A DNA stretch of 64,000 nucleotides from an uncultured Pelagibacteraceae bacterium. GTDB lineage: Bacteria; Pseudomonadota; Alphaproteobacteria; Pelagibacterales; Pelagibacteraceae. The stretch covers positions 94,534 to 158,533 of the forward strand of contig CACDUV010000001.1 of assembly GCA_902556065.1 (NCBI GenBank). The letters are read 5' to 3'. Shown here piece after piece: positions 8,642 to 17,935 of this stretch. Every line of letters starts with the position of its first letter. Position 1 is the first letter of the stretch. The notes beneath the pieces are model-generated. The model did no database searches. It had not been told where the DNA came from and was given only the letters and a program-made list of their open reading frames with translations. The translations under genes and the position numbers were made by a program.

Positions 8642-9278
8642 TCAAATCTCTGCTTAATCTTTTCTCTGATTCTATTCTTATATCTGGATTTGGATTTTCT
8701 AAAGTCGTTATTTGTTCAAAAAACTCTTTTGCTTTCTGTTTTTGATCTTGTGCATAAAAATATTCAGCCATTAAATATAATGCGTGAGATTTCCATACAC
8801 TTTTTGAATTGATTAATGGATTTAGTATATTCAACAAATTAGCTTCATTTGCCTGATCTGCATTAAATAACGCCTTTTTATAAATGACCAAATTTTTAAT
8901 TTCTTCATCTAGTGAAGTTTTATCAATTAAGACATCGAATAATTTATTAACTTCGCTTTGATCAGAAAGGAGATTGTTATCAATTATAAAATAAAGAGAA
9001 AGGGGCGAGTAAGTTGGATCTTTTTGATTAATTATTTCTAATAATTTATTTAATGTTGTGTCTTTTGAACTTTCAGAATGATCAATAGTGATTGCATTAA
9101 AACTATCAGATATCTGCCTTTTTTTATCAGTTGTATATTTGTCATAACCGTAAACACCTATTACAATTAAAGCTAAAATAATAACTGAAGAAATTAGTAA
9201 TTTTTTATTATTAACAAAAAAATTCTTAATTTTTTCGTTTCTACTGTTTGCATTTATTATCGATAAATCTTCATCCAT
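8634..9278 (-). CDS. YfgM-like membrane-anchored TPR protein
   Basis: 214 residues. Short cytoplasmic N-terminus, one membrane helix at about residues 29-46 (LLISSVIILALIVIGVYGYD), then a helical periplasmic-looking region with TPR-like spacing (SHALYLMAEYFYAQDQKQKAKEFFEQI). This is the architecture of YfgM, an ancillary SecYEG/periplasmic chaperone partner in E. coli. The next gene is bamB, as in E. coli. It starts one base after acnA on the same strand. Sequence identity to YfgM is likely low; the assignment rests on architecture and neighbour. Confidence 0.78.
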   Translation of the reverse strand: MDEDLSIINANSRNEKIKNFFVNNKKLLISSVIILALIVIGVYGYDKYTTDKKRQISDSFNAITIDHSESSKDTTLNKLLEIINQKDPTYSPLSLYFIIDNNLLSDQSEVNKLFDVLIDKTSLDEEIKNLVIYKKALFNADQANEANLLNILNPLINSKSVWKSHALYLMAEYFYAQDQKQKAKEFFEQITTLENPNPDIRIESEKRLSRDLSE

Positions 9279-9279
9279 A

Positions 9280-11949
9280 TCAAATCATGTTCCTTAGCAC
9301 ATATTGGAGAATTCCTCCATTTTTATAATATTCCAACTCATTTTTAGTATCTATTCTAGACAAAGTCTTCACTTTTTTTATTTCTCCAGTGATATATTTA
9401 ATCTCTATAATAACTTCATCAGAGGGATTTATACCTTTTTCAATATCAACTACACTTATTAGTTCTGAACCAATTAAATTTAAGGTTTTTCTATTTTCTC
9501 CATCTTTAAATTGAAGTGGTAAAATCCCCATCCCAATTAAGTTTGATCTATGGATTCTTTCAAAGCTTTCAGCAATGACCACTTTTACTCCAAGAAGTTT
9601 AGTTCCTTTAGCTGCCCAATCTCGTGAAGAGCCAGTACCATATTCTTTACCACCTATGACTACTAAATCAGTTCCTCTTTTTTTATATTCAACAACTGCA
9701 TCATAAACTGGCATTACTTTTTCTTCAGGATATAACTTTGTAAATCCACCTTCAGTTCCTGGAACCATCTCATTTCTTATTCTAATATTTGCAAAAGTTC
9801 CTCTCATCATAACTTCATGATTCCCTCTTCTTGAGCCATAAGAATTATAATCTTTAGGTAAAATTTGGTGTTCCATAAAATATTCTCCAGTTGGACTATC
9901 TTTTTGTATGCTGCCAGCAGGTGAAATATGATCTGTTGTTATCATGTCGCCTAATATTAATAACGGTCTTGCATCTTTAATTTCTTTAAATCCTTCTGGT
10001 TCATTAGATAAACCTTCAAAGAATGGTGGTTTTTTTACATAAGTTGAACCCTCATCCCATTTATAAATACTGCTTTTTTCAGTTTTGATTTGTTGCCATT
10101 GAGTAGGACCATCTGAGACATTTGAGTATCTTTGAATAAACATATCAGCATTCAAAGATTGTTTAAGAGTATCTTCTATCTCTTGATTAGAAGGCCAAAT
10201 ATCTTTTAAAAAAATATCTTTTCCATCTTTACTTTTTCCTAAAGGATCTTTGTATAAATCGAACTCCATGTGTCCTGCTATTGCGTAAGCAACCACTAAT
10301 GGTGGAGAAGCTAAATAGTTTGCTTTGATATGAGGAGAAATTCTTCCTTCAAAATTTCTATTTCCAGATAGTACAGAAACAGCATGAATATTTTCTTTTT
10401 GAATTGCCTCTACTATATTTTCAGGCAATGGTCCTGAGTTTCCAATACAGGTAGTGCATCCATATCCAACTAAATTAAACCCTAATTGATCTAAATAAGT
10501 ATTCAAACCAGCTTTTTCTAAATAGTCAGTCACAACTTGAGATCCGGGTGCTAATGATGTTTTGACCCATGGTTTAACTTCTAGTCCGTACTCAACAGCT
10601 TTTTTTGCAAGCAAACCTGCTCCAATTAAAACATTTGGATTTGAAGTATTTGTACATGAAGTTATTGCAGCAATTAAAATTGAACCATCTTGAATTTCGT
10701 AATCAGTGTTAGAGATTTTAGAGATTGATTTTTTATCATTATTGGTTGCTTCAGATAAAACTTTTTTAAATGAAGTTGGCGCATCGGTTAACAAAACCTT
10801 GTCTTGAGGTCTTTTTGGACCAGATATAGTTGGTACAACTGTGGACATGTCTAAAGAAATTACATCAGTAAATTCTAAATCATTACTTGCCCATAAACCT
10901 TGTTCCTTCGCATATTTCTCAACTATCTCAACTGTATGCTGATCTCTTCCTGAAAATTTTAAATATTTTAAAGTTTCATCATCTATTGGAAAAAAACCAC
11001 AAGTTGCGCCATATTCTGGAGCCATATTTGCGATAGTTGCTCTATCTGCAAGAGTTAGGTTTTTTAATCCATCTCCATAAAATTCTACAAATTTTCCAAC
11101 AACACCTTTATCTCTTAGCATTTTTACCACTGTTAAAACAAGATCTGTTGCTGTTGTACCTTCAGGCATTTTATTTTTAACCTCGAAACCTACCACTTCA
11201 GGTATCAACATCGAAATCGGCTGACCTAACATTCCTGCCTCCGCTTCAATACCACCTACACCCCAGCCCAAAACGGAAAGTCCGTTAACCATCGTTGTAT
11301 GACTATCTGTACCAACAAGAGTATCTGGAAATATATATTTCTCTCCTTTAAATTCTTCAGACCAAACTACTTTGGATAAGTATTCTAAATTTACCTGATG
11401 ACATATTCCCGTTCCTGGCGGGACAATTCTAAAATTATCAAAAGCTTGTTGTCCCCATTTTAAAAATGAATATCTCTCGCCATTTCTATTGAATTCTATA
11501 TCTACATTTTTTTCAAATGAATCTGCTTTTGCAGATTGATCAACTTGCACAGAGTGATCAATTACAAGATCAACTGCTGATAATGGATTGATTGTATTTG
11601 GATCTTTATTTTTTTCTTTAACAGCTTCTCTCATGGCAGCTAGATCTGCAACTGCAGGGATTCCTGTATAATCTTGAAGTAAAACTCTCGCAGGTCTATA
11701 TGCGATTTCGGTTTTAGATTTTTTTGTTTCTAACCAATTTTTAATTGCTTCTATTTGAGACTTTGTAACACTTAAATCATCTTCATATCTCAATAAGTTT
11801 TCTAATAAAACTTTTAAAGATTTAGGAAGGTTACCAATTCCCTCAAGTCCATTTTTTTCTGCTTCGTTTAATGAATAATAATTATACTCTTTGTTATTGA
11901 TTGTGATTTTTTTTAGTGAATTGTAAGAATTTTTGTTTCCTGGTGTCAT
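9280..11949 (-). CDS. acnA: Aconitate hydratase A
   Basis: TCA and glyoxylate-cycle enzyme that interconverts citrate and isocitrate through a [4Fe-4S] cluster. 889 residues, normal for AcnA/IRP-type aconitase. Cluster cysteines are in ITSCTNTSNP and GYGCTTCIGNSGPLP. Other hallmarks are LVGTDSHTTMVNGLSVLGWGVGGIEAEA, SVLSGNRNFEGRI, the swivel-domain GDMITTDHISPAG and GGKEYGTGSSRDWAAKG. It sits in an operon between a LysE-type exporter (3-base gap) and a YfgM-like gene (1-base gap), a placement driven by genome compaction rather than pathway. Confidence 0.97.
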   Translation of the reverse strand: MTPGNKNSYNSLKKITINNKEYNYYSLNEAEKNGLEGIGNLPKSLKVLLENLLRYEDDLSVTKSQIEAIKNWLETKKSKTEIAYRPARVLLQDYTGIPAVADLAAMREAVKEKNKDPNTINPLSAVDLVIDHSVQVDQSAKADSFEKNVDIEFNRNGERYSFLKWGQQAFDNFRIVPPGTGICHQVNLEYLSKVVWSEEFKGEKYIFPDTLVGTDSHTTMVNGLSVLGWGVGGIEAEAGMLGQPISMLIPEVVGFEVKNKMPEGTTATDLVLTVVKMLRDKGVVGKFVEFYGDGLKNLTLADRATIANMAPEYGATCGFFPIDDETLKYLKFSGRDQHTVEIVEKYAKEQGLWASNDLEFTDVISLDMSTVVPTISGPKRPQDKVLLTDAPTSFKKVLSEATNNDKKSISKISNTDYEIQDGSILIAAITSCTNTSNPNVLIGAGLLAKKAVEYGLEVKPWVKTSLAPGSQVVTDYLEKAGLNTYLDQLGFNLVGYGCTTCIGNSGPLPENIVEAIQKENIHAVSVLSGNRNFEGRISPHIKANYLASPPLVVAYAIAGHMEFDLYKDPLGKSKDGKDIFLKDIWPSNQEIEDTLKQSLNADMFIQRYSNVSDGPTQWQQIKTEKSSIYKWDEGSTYVKKPPFFEGLSNEPEGFKEIKDARPLLILGDMITTDHISPAGSIQKDSPTGEYFMEHQILPKDYNSYGSRRGNHEVMMRGTFANIRIRNEMVPGTEGGFTKLYPEEKVMPVYDAVVEYKKRGTDLVVIGGKEYGTGSSRDWAAKGTKLLGVKVVIAESFERIHRSNLIGMGILPLQFKDGENRKTLNLIGSELISVVDIEKGINPSDEVIIEIKYITGEIKKVKTLSRIDTKNELEYYKNGGILQYVLRNMI

Positions 11950-11952
11950 ATT

Positions 11953-12546
11953 TTACAAATAAAAAGTTATTATGCTCGTTAAGAGAAGCAGTGACATAGC
12001 ATAATTAAAATAATTAATAAATTTCTGATTTGTCGCAAATTTCCTAAAGAATTTACCTAAAAATGTCCAAAGAGTTATGCTTGTTACTGAAACTAGTAAA
12101 GCCATAACAAGAATTTGAGTCGTATAACTCACAAATGTTTGTCCTGGATTTATATAAGTGGATACAAGAATAATAGATGCAATTACACCTTTCGGATTTA
12201 AAAACTGAAAGATAAAAGTTTCATGAAATTTAATCGGATTTTTATTTTTGTTTTCTTGGTTAGATGGACCTGAAAAAGAAATTTTATAAGCTAAATAAAT
12301 CAAAAATAGAGTTCCTAAATATTTTAATATCTCTTGAATTAAAGGATAAAGCTCAAATATATTTATCAAACCTATAGCTAGGCATAATAATAAAAATGGA
12401 AAACCTAGGGTGACACCGATTATATGTGGAAGTGTTCTAGCTATACCAAAGTTAAAACCAGAATAAAAAGCAACAAAGTTATTAGGACCAGGTGTAAATG
12501 CAGCAACAATTCCAAATAAAGTTATCGAAAGAATTTCAGGATGCAT
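11953..12546 (-). CDS. LysE family amino-acid/metabolite exporter
   Basis: Inner-membrane exporter of the LysE/RhtB superfamily, 197 residues with about six hydrophobic segments. The N-terminal family motif FGIVAAFTPGPNNFVAFYSGFNFG is clear, and FQFLNPKGVIASIILVSTYINPG is the second conserved region. It exports amino acids or related small molecules; the substrate cannot be told from sequence. It is 2 bases after csaA and 3 bases before acnA, on the same strand. Confidence 0.88.
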   Translation of the reverse strand: MHPEILSITLFGIVAAFTPGPNNFVAFYSGFNFGIARTLPHIIGVTLGFPFLLLCLAIGLINIFELYPLIQEILKYLGTLFLIYLAYKISFSGPSNQENKNKNPIKFHETFIFQFLNPKGVIASIILVSTYINPGQTFVSYTTQILVMALLVSVTSITLWTFLGKFFRKFATNQKFINYFNYAMSLLLLTSIITFYL

Positions 12547-12548
12547 TA

Positions 12549-12893
12549 CTAAGCAATTGGTAAACCATTCTCAGCTTTTTGTGATGGGTGTACAAGCGTA
12601 ACTTTCCCTTCAGCATCAATTGCTCCTAAAACCAATACTTGTGAAACTACACCAGCAATATTTTTCTCAGCAAAATTACAAACTGCAATGACTTGCTTTC
12701 CTTTTAAATTCTCTTCATTATAGTAATGAGTGATTTGTGCTGAAGATTGCTTGATCCCAATTTCATTTCCAAAATCAACTTCAACCACTAAAGATGGTTT
12801 TCTCGCCTTTTCATTTTTTTTGACTGAAATAACAGTCCCAACTCTAATATCTACTTTGTCAAAAATGTCATAGGTAATTTGCTCTTTAATCAT
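12549..12893 (-). CDS. csaA: CsaA-type tRNA-binding-domain protein
   Basis: Small OB-fold protein (114 residues, usual length about 110) of the CsaA family, described as a secretion-related chaperone or tRNA-binding protein. It shows FDKVDIRVGTVISVKKNEKARKPSLVVEVDFGNEIGIKQSSAQIT, then KGKQVIAVCNFAEKNIAGVVSQVLVLGA and the C-terminal HPSQKAENG. First gene of the eight-gene minus-strand operon, divergent from argE across only 18 bases, so both promoters must overlap neighbouring sequence or be very compact. Confidence 0.92.
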   Translation of the reverse strand: MIKEQITYDIFDKVDIRVGTVISVKKNEKARKPSLVVEVDFGNEIGIKQSSAQITHYYNEENLKGKQVIAVCNFAEKNIAGVVSQVLVLGAIDAEGKVTLVHPSQKAENGLPIA

Positions 12894-12911
12894 AATATAA
12901 TATAGTGTTTT

Positions 12912-14096
12912 ATGGTAATGAGTATAGATAACAATTTATATGAAAAATCAATCAAGATTTTAACCGACTTAATTGCTTTTAAGACTATCTCGGGTCAAGA
13001 TAATAGTAGTTTAATTGATTATTGTGAAAACATTTTTAATAACATTGGAATAGATACTTTCAAAGTTTACGATGATGATAAAAAAAGAGTTAATCTGTTT
13101 GGAACTTTAAAAGCAAAAAATCAAAGCACAAAAAAACCAATCATTCTATCAGGGCATACAGATGTGGTTCCAGTTTCTAAAGGTTGGAGCAGCGATCCAT
13201 TTGTTGCAACAATTAAAAACAATAAACTTTATGGAAGAGGCTCATGTGACATGAAAGGTTTTATTGCATGTACACTTGCTTACGCACCAATTTTTAAAGA
13301 AAGTAATTTAGATAGAGATTTACATTTCTGTTACACATTTGATGAAGAGACTGCATGTATTGGAGCTCCTTTATTAATAAAGGAATTGAAAAAAAGAGAT
13401 ATCAAAAATGGAATTTGTATAATTGGAGAACCAACTACAATGAAAATAATAGATGCCCACAAAGGTATGAATGAATACACAGTGCACTTTGGAGGATTAG
13501 CAGGACATAGTTCAAAACCACATTTGGGAGTAAATGCTGCAGAATATGCTACTAGGTATGTTGGAAAACTTTTAGAAATAAGAGAACAGTTAAAAAAAAG
13601 AGTTAAAGAAAATAGTATTTTTGATCCTCCGCATTCAACTTTATCAATTGGAGGTATTAAAGGTGGTATTGCTCATAATGTCATTGCAGACAAATGTAGT
13701 GTTGAATGGGAAACAAGGCCAGTTATTAAAGAGGATGGAGAATTTGTAACAAATGAAATTGATAAATATGCAAATGAAGTACTGCTACCAGAAATGAAAA
13801 AAGTATTTCCAGATTCTTATATTAAAAAAGAAACGATTGGTGAAGTGGTTGGGTTTAATAGATTAGATGAGTCTGAGGCATGTGAATTTGTATCAAATAT
13901 AACTGGTGATAATTCAAGGGAAGTAGTTTCTTTTGGAACAGAGGCTGGTTTATTCCAAGAATTAGGAATCAGTACAGTTGTTTGTGGACCTGGATCTATT
14001 GAACAAGCTCACAAAATTGATGAGTTCATTGAATTAAACGAAATGAAAAAATGCCTTAAATTTTTAGAAGGTGTAAAAGATAAATCAGTAAATTAA
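12912..14096 (+). CDS. argE: Acetylornithine deacetylase-like M20 peptidase
   Basis: Zinc-dependent deacylase, probably N-acetylornithine to ornithine in arginine biosynthesis. 394 residues, full length. M20 motifs: LSGHTDVVPVSKGWSSDPF (metal His and Asp), GRGSCDMKGFIA, DEETACIGA (catalytic Glu pair) and SFGTEAGLFQELGISTVVCGPGSIEQAHKIDEFI at the end. The dimerisation or lid insert is in the middle (HKGMNEYTVHFGGLAGHSSKPHLGVNA). The start may be ATG 12912 or ATG 12918; neither has a clear ribosome site. Its last 4 bases overlap the convergent aldehyde dehydrogenase. Other M20 amidases are possible. Confidence 0.85.
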   Translation: MVMSIDNNLYEKSIKILTDLIAFKTISGQDNSSLIDYCENIFNNIGIDTFKVYDDDKKRVNLFGTLKAKNQSTKKPIILSGHTDVVPVSKGWSSDPFVATIKNNKLYGRGSCDMKGFIACTLAYAPIFKESNLDRDLHFCYTFDEETACIGAPLLIKELKKRDIKNGICIIGEPTTMKIIDAHKGMNEYTVHFGGLAGHSSKPHLGVNAAEYATRYVGKLLEIREQLKKRVKENSIFDPPHSTLSIGGIKGGIAHNVIADKCSVEWETRPVIKEDGEFVTNEIDKYANEVLLPEMKKVFPDSYIKKETIGEVVGFNRLDESEACEFVSNITGDNSREVVSFGTEAGLFQELGISTVVCGPGSIEQAHKIDEFIELNEMKKCLKFLEGVKDKSVN

Positions 14097-15526
14097 CTCC
14101 AACCACCCACAGCTTTTACTTCTAAAAATTCTTCTAAGCCGTGTTCACCTGCTTCTCTACCAATGCCAGAGTGTTTAAAGCCTCCAAATGGAGCATCAAC
14201 TGCAATACCAGCTCCGTTAACATCCACCATTCCAGATCTTAATTTTCTAGCAACTCTTTGAACTTTTTCAGAATCTTGAGTTTGAATATAGTTTGTTAAT
14301 CCATAAGAAGTATCATTTGCAATTTCAATTGCCTCTTCTTCTGTTTCAAATGGGATAACAGATAAAACAGGTCCAAAAATTTCAGTTCTTGCAACATCCA
14401 TATCATTATTTACATCTGCAAAAACAGTTGGTTTAACAAAGTAACCTTTGTCTAATCCATCGGGTTTACCTGTTCCTCCAGCAACTAATTTTGCTCCTTC
14501 ATCAATACCTTTTTGAATTAAAGTTTGAATTTTATTGTATTGGGTTTCTGAAATAACTGGACCTATGTGCTCTCCTTCCTTTTTAGGATCACCCACCTCA
14601 AAGTTTTCAGTATATTTTTTTAGTCTATCAATAGCCTCATCATACATTGATTTTTCGACCAACATTCTTGTTGGCGCATTACAAGATTGACCTGAATTTC
14701 TAAAACATCTCAAAGCACCTCTTTCAATAGCTTCTGGATCAGCATCTTTAAAAATTATATTTGCTCCTTTGCCACCTAGCTCTAAGCTTACTCTTTTAAA
14801 ATCTTTAGCAGCATTTTGAGAAATCAAAGCTCCAGCTCTTGTTGATCCTGTGAAAGAAATCATATTAATATCTGGATGACTTGTAAGTGCATCACCTGTT
14901 GTTGCTCCATCACCATTAACTAAATTAAACACACCTTTAGGAAATTTTACTTCATGTATAATTTCGGCAAGTATCATTGATGAAAGTGGTGCTAATTCTG
15001 ATGGCTTTAAAACCATGGTACAACCTGAGGCGATTGCTGGCATTACTTTTAAACAAACTTGATTCATAGGCCAATTCCATGGTGTTATTAACGCACAAAC
15101 ACCTTTTGGTTCATAAATTAATCTTTGGTTAGGAGCGTGTTCTCCTAATGGTTTTTCAAATTCAAAATTTTTTAAATATCTAATGAATGATTTAATATGA
15201 CTTGCTCCTGTACCTGCTTGTAATTTTGATGCAAAATCTTTTGGAGCGCCCATTTCAAGAGTTATAGCTTCTGCAATATCGGCCCATCTTTTTTTATAAT
15301 TTTCATAAAGTTTTTCTAATAGTGTAATTCTTTCTTCTTTAGAGGAAAAAGCCCAAGACTCGTAAGCATCTTTTGCTGCACTAACTGCTAAATCAACATC
15401 TGCTTTATTTCCTGAGGTAATTATAGCACAGTTTTCCTCAGTAGCTGGATCGATTACTTTTATTTCTTCGGCACTATTTGGTTTAACCCATGCTCCATTA
15501 ATATAAAAATTTTTTTTATCTAACAT
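14093..15526 (-). CDS. NAD(P)-dependent aldehyde dehydrogenase (copy 1)
   Basis: Oxidises an aldehyde to its acid. 477 residues. Catalytic Cys282 in NSGQSCNAPTRM, general-base Glu249 in SLELGGKGANI, and cofactor motifs TPWNWPMNQ and SFTGSTRAG. Co-transcribed 20 bases after the SpeB-type ureohydrolase. In arginine and guanidino-compound breakdown an aldehyde dehydrogenase (guanidinobutyraldehyde or aminobutyraldehyde) works next to a ureohydrolase, so that role is a reasonable inference. It is a same-length paralogue of the dehydrogenase at 29738-31171. Its substrate cannot be read from sequence. Confidence 0.92.
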   Translation of the reverse strand: MLDKKNFYINGAWVKPNSAEEIKVIDPATEENCAIITSGNKADVDLAVSAAKDAYESWAFSSKEERITLLEKLYENYKKRWADIAEAITLEMGAPKDFASKLQAGTGASHIKSFIRYLKNFEFEKPLGEHAPNQRLIYEPKGVCALITPWNWPMNQVCLKVMPAIASGCTMVLKPSELAPLSSMILAEIIHEVKFPKGVFNLVNGDGATTGDALTSHPDINMISFTGSTRAGALISQNAAKDFKRVSLELGGKGANIIFKDADPEAIERGALRCFRNSGQSCNAPTRMLVEKSMYDEAIDRLKKYTENFEVGDPKKEGEHIGPVISETQYNKIQTLIQKGIDEGAKLVAGGTGKPDGLDKGYFVKPTVFADVNNDMDVARTEIFGPVLSVIPFETEEEAIEIANDTSYGLTNYIQTQDSEKVQRVARKLRSGMVDVNGAGIAVDAPFGGFKHSGIGREAGEHGLEEFLEVKAVGGWS

Positions 15527-15546
15527 GATTTAAAATTATCCTTTCC

Positions 15547-16506
15547 TTATGATTTTGCAAATAAATTTGTTAATTCGTAAACTATTGTTGCGGCTGCAAG
15601 AGAAGTAACTTCTGCATGATCGTATGCAGGTGAAACTTCAACCACATCAGCAGAAACTAAATTTAATCCTGACAACCCTCTTAAAACATTTACCATTTCT
15701 CTGGTTGTCATTCCTGCAATTTCTGGTGTACCTGTACCAGGAGCAAATGCTGGATCTAACACATCAATATCTATAGATAAATAAAGAGGATTATCTCCTA
15801 CTCTCTTTCTAATCCTTTCAGCAATTTTATCTGTTCCTTCAGTTTGAAATTCATCACAGTGAATTATTTTAAAACCAAAACTTTCATCATTTTTAATATC
15901 ATCTCTACTATAAAGTGGGCCTCGAATTCCAACATGCATAGAAGCATCATCTAAAAATAAACCTTCTTCTCTTGCTCTTCTAAAAGGAGTTCCATGTGTA
16001 TATGGAGCACCGAAATAAGTATCCCAAGTATCTAGATGAGCATCAAAATGAACTAAAGAAACTGGTCCTTTGTTTTTTTTATTAATCGCTCTTAACAATG
16101 GTACTGCAATTGTATGATCACCACCTAAACTAATTATTCCACCTACTTTATTTAATAAATCAGTTGCCCCCTCTTCTATTTGTTTAATTGCTTCATCAAT
16201 ACTAAAAGGATTACACGAAATATCTCCAGCATCGGCCACTTGTTGAATTTTAAATGGCTCTACATCATAACTTGGATGATAATTTGTTCTTAAATGTCTT
16301 GATGCTTGTCGGATACTCTGAGGGCCAAATCTCGCCCCTGGTCTATAACTGGTTCCAGCATCAAACGGAACACCTACAATCGCTACATCACAACTTTCAA
16401 CATCTTTCAATTCAGGCAATCTAGCAAAAGTACTTGGACCAGCATACCGAGGTACTTTTGTTCCGCTTACTGGTTGAATAGGATTTTTATTTCTTTCTTT
16501 TGTCAT
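15547..16506 (-). CDS. Agmatinase/guanidino-acid ureohydrolase (SpeB family)
   Basis: Binuclear-manganese ureohydrolase that releases urea from agmatine or a related guanidino compound. 319 residues. Metal ligands are seen at H131 (GGDHTIAVP), D155/H157/D159 (HFDAHLDTWD) and D246/D248 (SIDIDVLDP). The substrate loop AFAPGTGTPEIAG is the normal agmatinase/guanidinobutyrase form. First gene of a two-gene unit with an aldehyde dehydrogenase, which fits either agmatine to putrescine or guanidinobutyrate to GABA. Compare the second ureohydrolase at 48370, where this loop is altered. Confidence 0.9.
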   Translation of the reverse strand: MTKERNKNPIQPVSGTKVPRYAGPSTFARLPELKDVESCDVAIVGVPFDAGTSYRPGARFGPQSIRQASRHLRTNYHPSYDVEPFKIQQVADAGDISCNPFSIDEAIKQIEEGATDLLNKVGGIISLGGDHTIAVPLLRAINKKNKGPVSLVHFDAHLDTWDTYFGAPYTHGTPFRRAREEGLFLDDASMHVGIRGPLYSRDDIKNDESFGFKIIHCDEFQTEGTDKIAERIRKRVGDNPLYLSIDIDVLDPAFAPGTGTPEIAGMTTREMVNVLRGLSGLNLVSADVVEVSPAYDHAEVTSLAAATIVYELTNLFAKS

Positions 16507-16559
16507 TTTTTAATAATCTAAGATAATATTATCTAATCTAATTCGTCTATAATAAATTA

Positions 16560-17288
16560 ATGAAAGTTATATTTTTATTCATCATATTATTTCAGTTTTT
16601 CCATGTAAATGCTGATGAAATATATAATCTATTAAAAATTCCAAACTTAGAAATCTACAAACTAAAAAATGAGAATAATATCCGTTATCTAAATGCAAAA
16701 GAAGATTTTAAAATAGGAGTAGATGATAATATTACTTGCAACAAAACAAATAAAGAAAATCTTAATACAAAATTTCAAGTTATTGAAAGAAATATAAAAA
16801 GATACAATTCTAAATTCCTAAAGAAAATAGATTTAAAATATATTGTATTTTGTGAAGGTTTATTTATTTCGAACATTAATACTGGTGGAATACCAGATAA
16901 TAAAAATAGAACCTTAATATTAGACATAAACTTTAATGAAAAATATTTTGAAAGAATGATCCATCATGAAATTTTTCACATGATTCAAAATAGTTATGAG
17001 GATGATTTTAATGATCAAAAATTTTCTTTATTTAATAATTCTGATTTCGAATACGCTGAATGCTCCACTTGCTCTGATAGATTAAATTTAGATTTATATG
17101 AAAATACAAATGGTTTTTTAACAGAATATTCAAAATCAATTCCATCAGAAGATATGGCTGAAATCTTTTCTTTTTTAATGGTTAATAAAAATTTAATTGA
17201 AGAGAAAATAAAAAAAGACTCCATATTAAGGAATAAGGTTAATTTTATTAAGACCAATATATTTAAAATCGATGAAAATATTTTATGA
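16560..17288 (+). CDS. Secreted putative zinc metallopeptidase (HExxH)
   Basis: 242 residues, not a family I can name. N-terminal signal peptide (MKVIFLFIILFQFFHVNA). Residues 136-140 are HEIFH inside ERMIHHEIFHMIQ, a classical zinc-protease motif, and a downstream SEDMAEIFSFLM supplies a plausible third ligand (Glu), as in gluzincin-type enzymes. A CSTC pair lies between them. The 3' end overlaps the next gene by 4 bases (ATGA), so it is translationally coupled to a membrane-anchored cyclophilin-like protein. Both would act in the periplasm. Substrate unknown. Confidence 0.7.
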   Translation: MKVIFLFIILFQFFHVNADEIYNLLKIPNLEIYKLKNENNIRYLNAKEDFKIGVDDNITCNKTNKENLNTKFQVIERNIKRYNSKFLKKIDLKYIVFCEGLFISNINTGGIPDNKNRTLILDINFNEKYFERMIHHEIFHMIQNSYEDDFNDQKFSLFNNSDFEYAECSTCSDRLNLDLYENTNGFLTEYSKSIPSEDMAEIFSFLMVNKNLIEEKIKKDSILRNKVNFIKTNIFKIDENIL

Positions 17289-17935
17289 TTAAAACAATTA
17301 AAGCTTCAAAATCAGAAAAAATTTTATTTATTTTTTTAATAGTTTTGGGCGTTTCTGCTTTTTCATCTTTTTTTTTATTAAAAAATAAATGTTTGTTTGT
17401 AGAAAAAAATGATTTAAAAAAATTAAACTTTGAAAACCCAGATAATATTGTTGTGATGAATTTAGAATGTGGAAATGTAATTATAGAGCTATACCCAGAT
17501 ATATCTCCAAAAGCTGTTGAAAGATTTAAAACACTAATTAAAAAAAAAATGTATGATGGTTCAGCCTTCTATAAAGTTGTTGAAAATACATTGGTGCAAG
17601 CTGGTGATATAGAATTTGGTAACATTGAGTATTTAGATTACTCAAAAATTGGAAGTGGAAAATCTGGACTGGGATTATTAAAATCAGAGCTTAGTGATAA
17701 TTTTGAATTTACTGAAGGAAGTATTGGTTTTGCAAGGTCAACAGAGTTTGACTCTGAAGATAGTGAATTTTTTATAACCTTAAAAGAAATCCCAATTTAT
17801 CAAGGAGAATATACTCCAATTGGAAAAGTGAAGTATGGCCTAGATATTATTAAGAAAATAAAAACGGGGAATAAAGCAATATATGTGCTTAGACCTGATT
17901 ATATAAATACTTTTAGAATGCTCGAGACTAATTAA
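17285..17935 (+). CDS. Membrane-anchored cyclophilin-type peptidyl-prolyl isomerase
   Basis: 216 residues. N-terminal membrane helix at about 13-35 (ILFIFLIVLGVSAFSSFFLLKN), then a cyclophilin-like domain: VVMNLECGNVIIELYPDISPKAVERFKTLIKKKMYDGSAFYKVVENTLVQAGD, and later GSIGFARSTEFDSEDSEFFITLKEIPIYQGEYTPIGKV. The usual FH.V..GF.IQGGD active-site stretch is replaced by AFYKVVENTLVQAGD, so catalytic strength is uncertain; it may act as a chaperone. Coupled to the upstream HExxH protein. Its last 8 bases overlap the convergent fadN-type gene. Confidence 0.85.
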   Translation: MIKTIKASKSEKILFIFLIVLGVSAFSSFFLLKNKCLFVEKNDLKKLNFENPDNIVVMNLECGNVIIELYPDISPKAVERFKTLIKKKMYDGSAFYKVVENTLVQAGDIEFGNIEYLDYSKIGSGKSGLGLLKSELSDNFEFTEGSIGFARSTEFDSEDSEFFITLKEIPIYQGEYTPIGKVKYGLDIIKKIKTGNKAIYVLRPDYINTFRMLETN

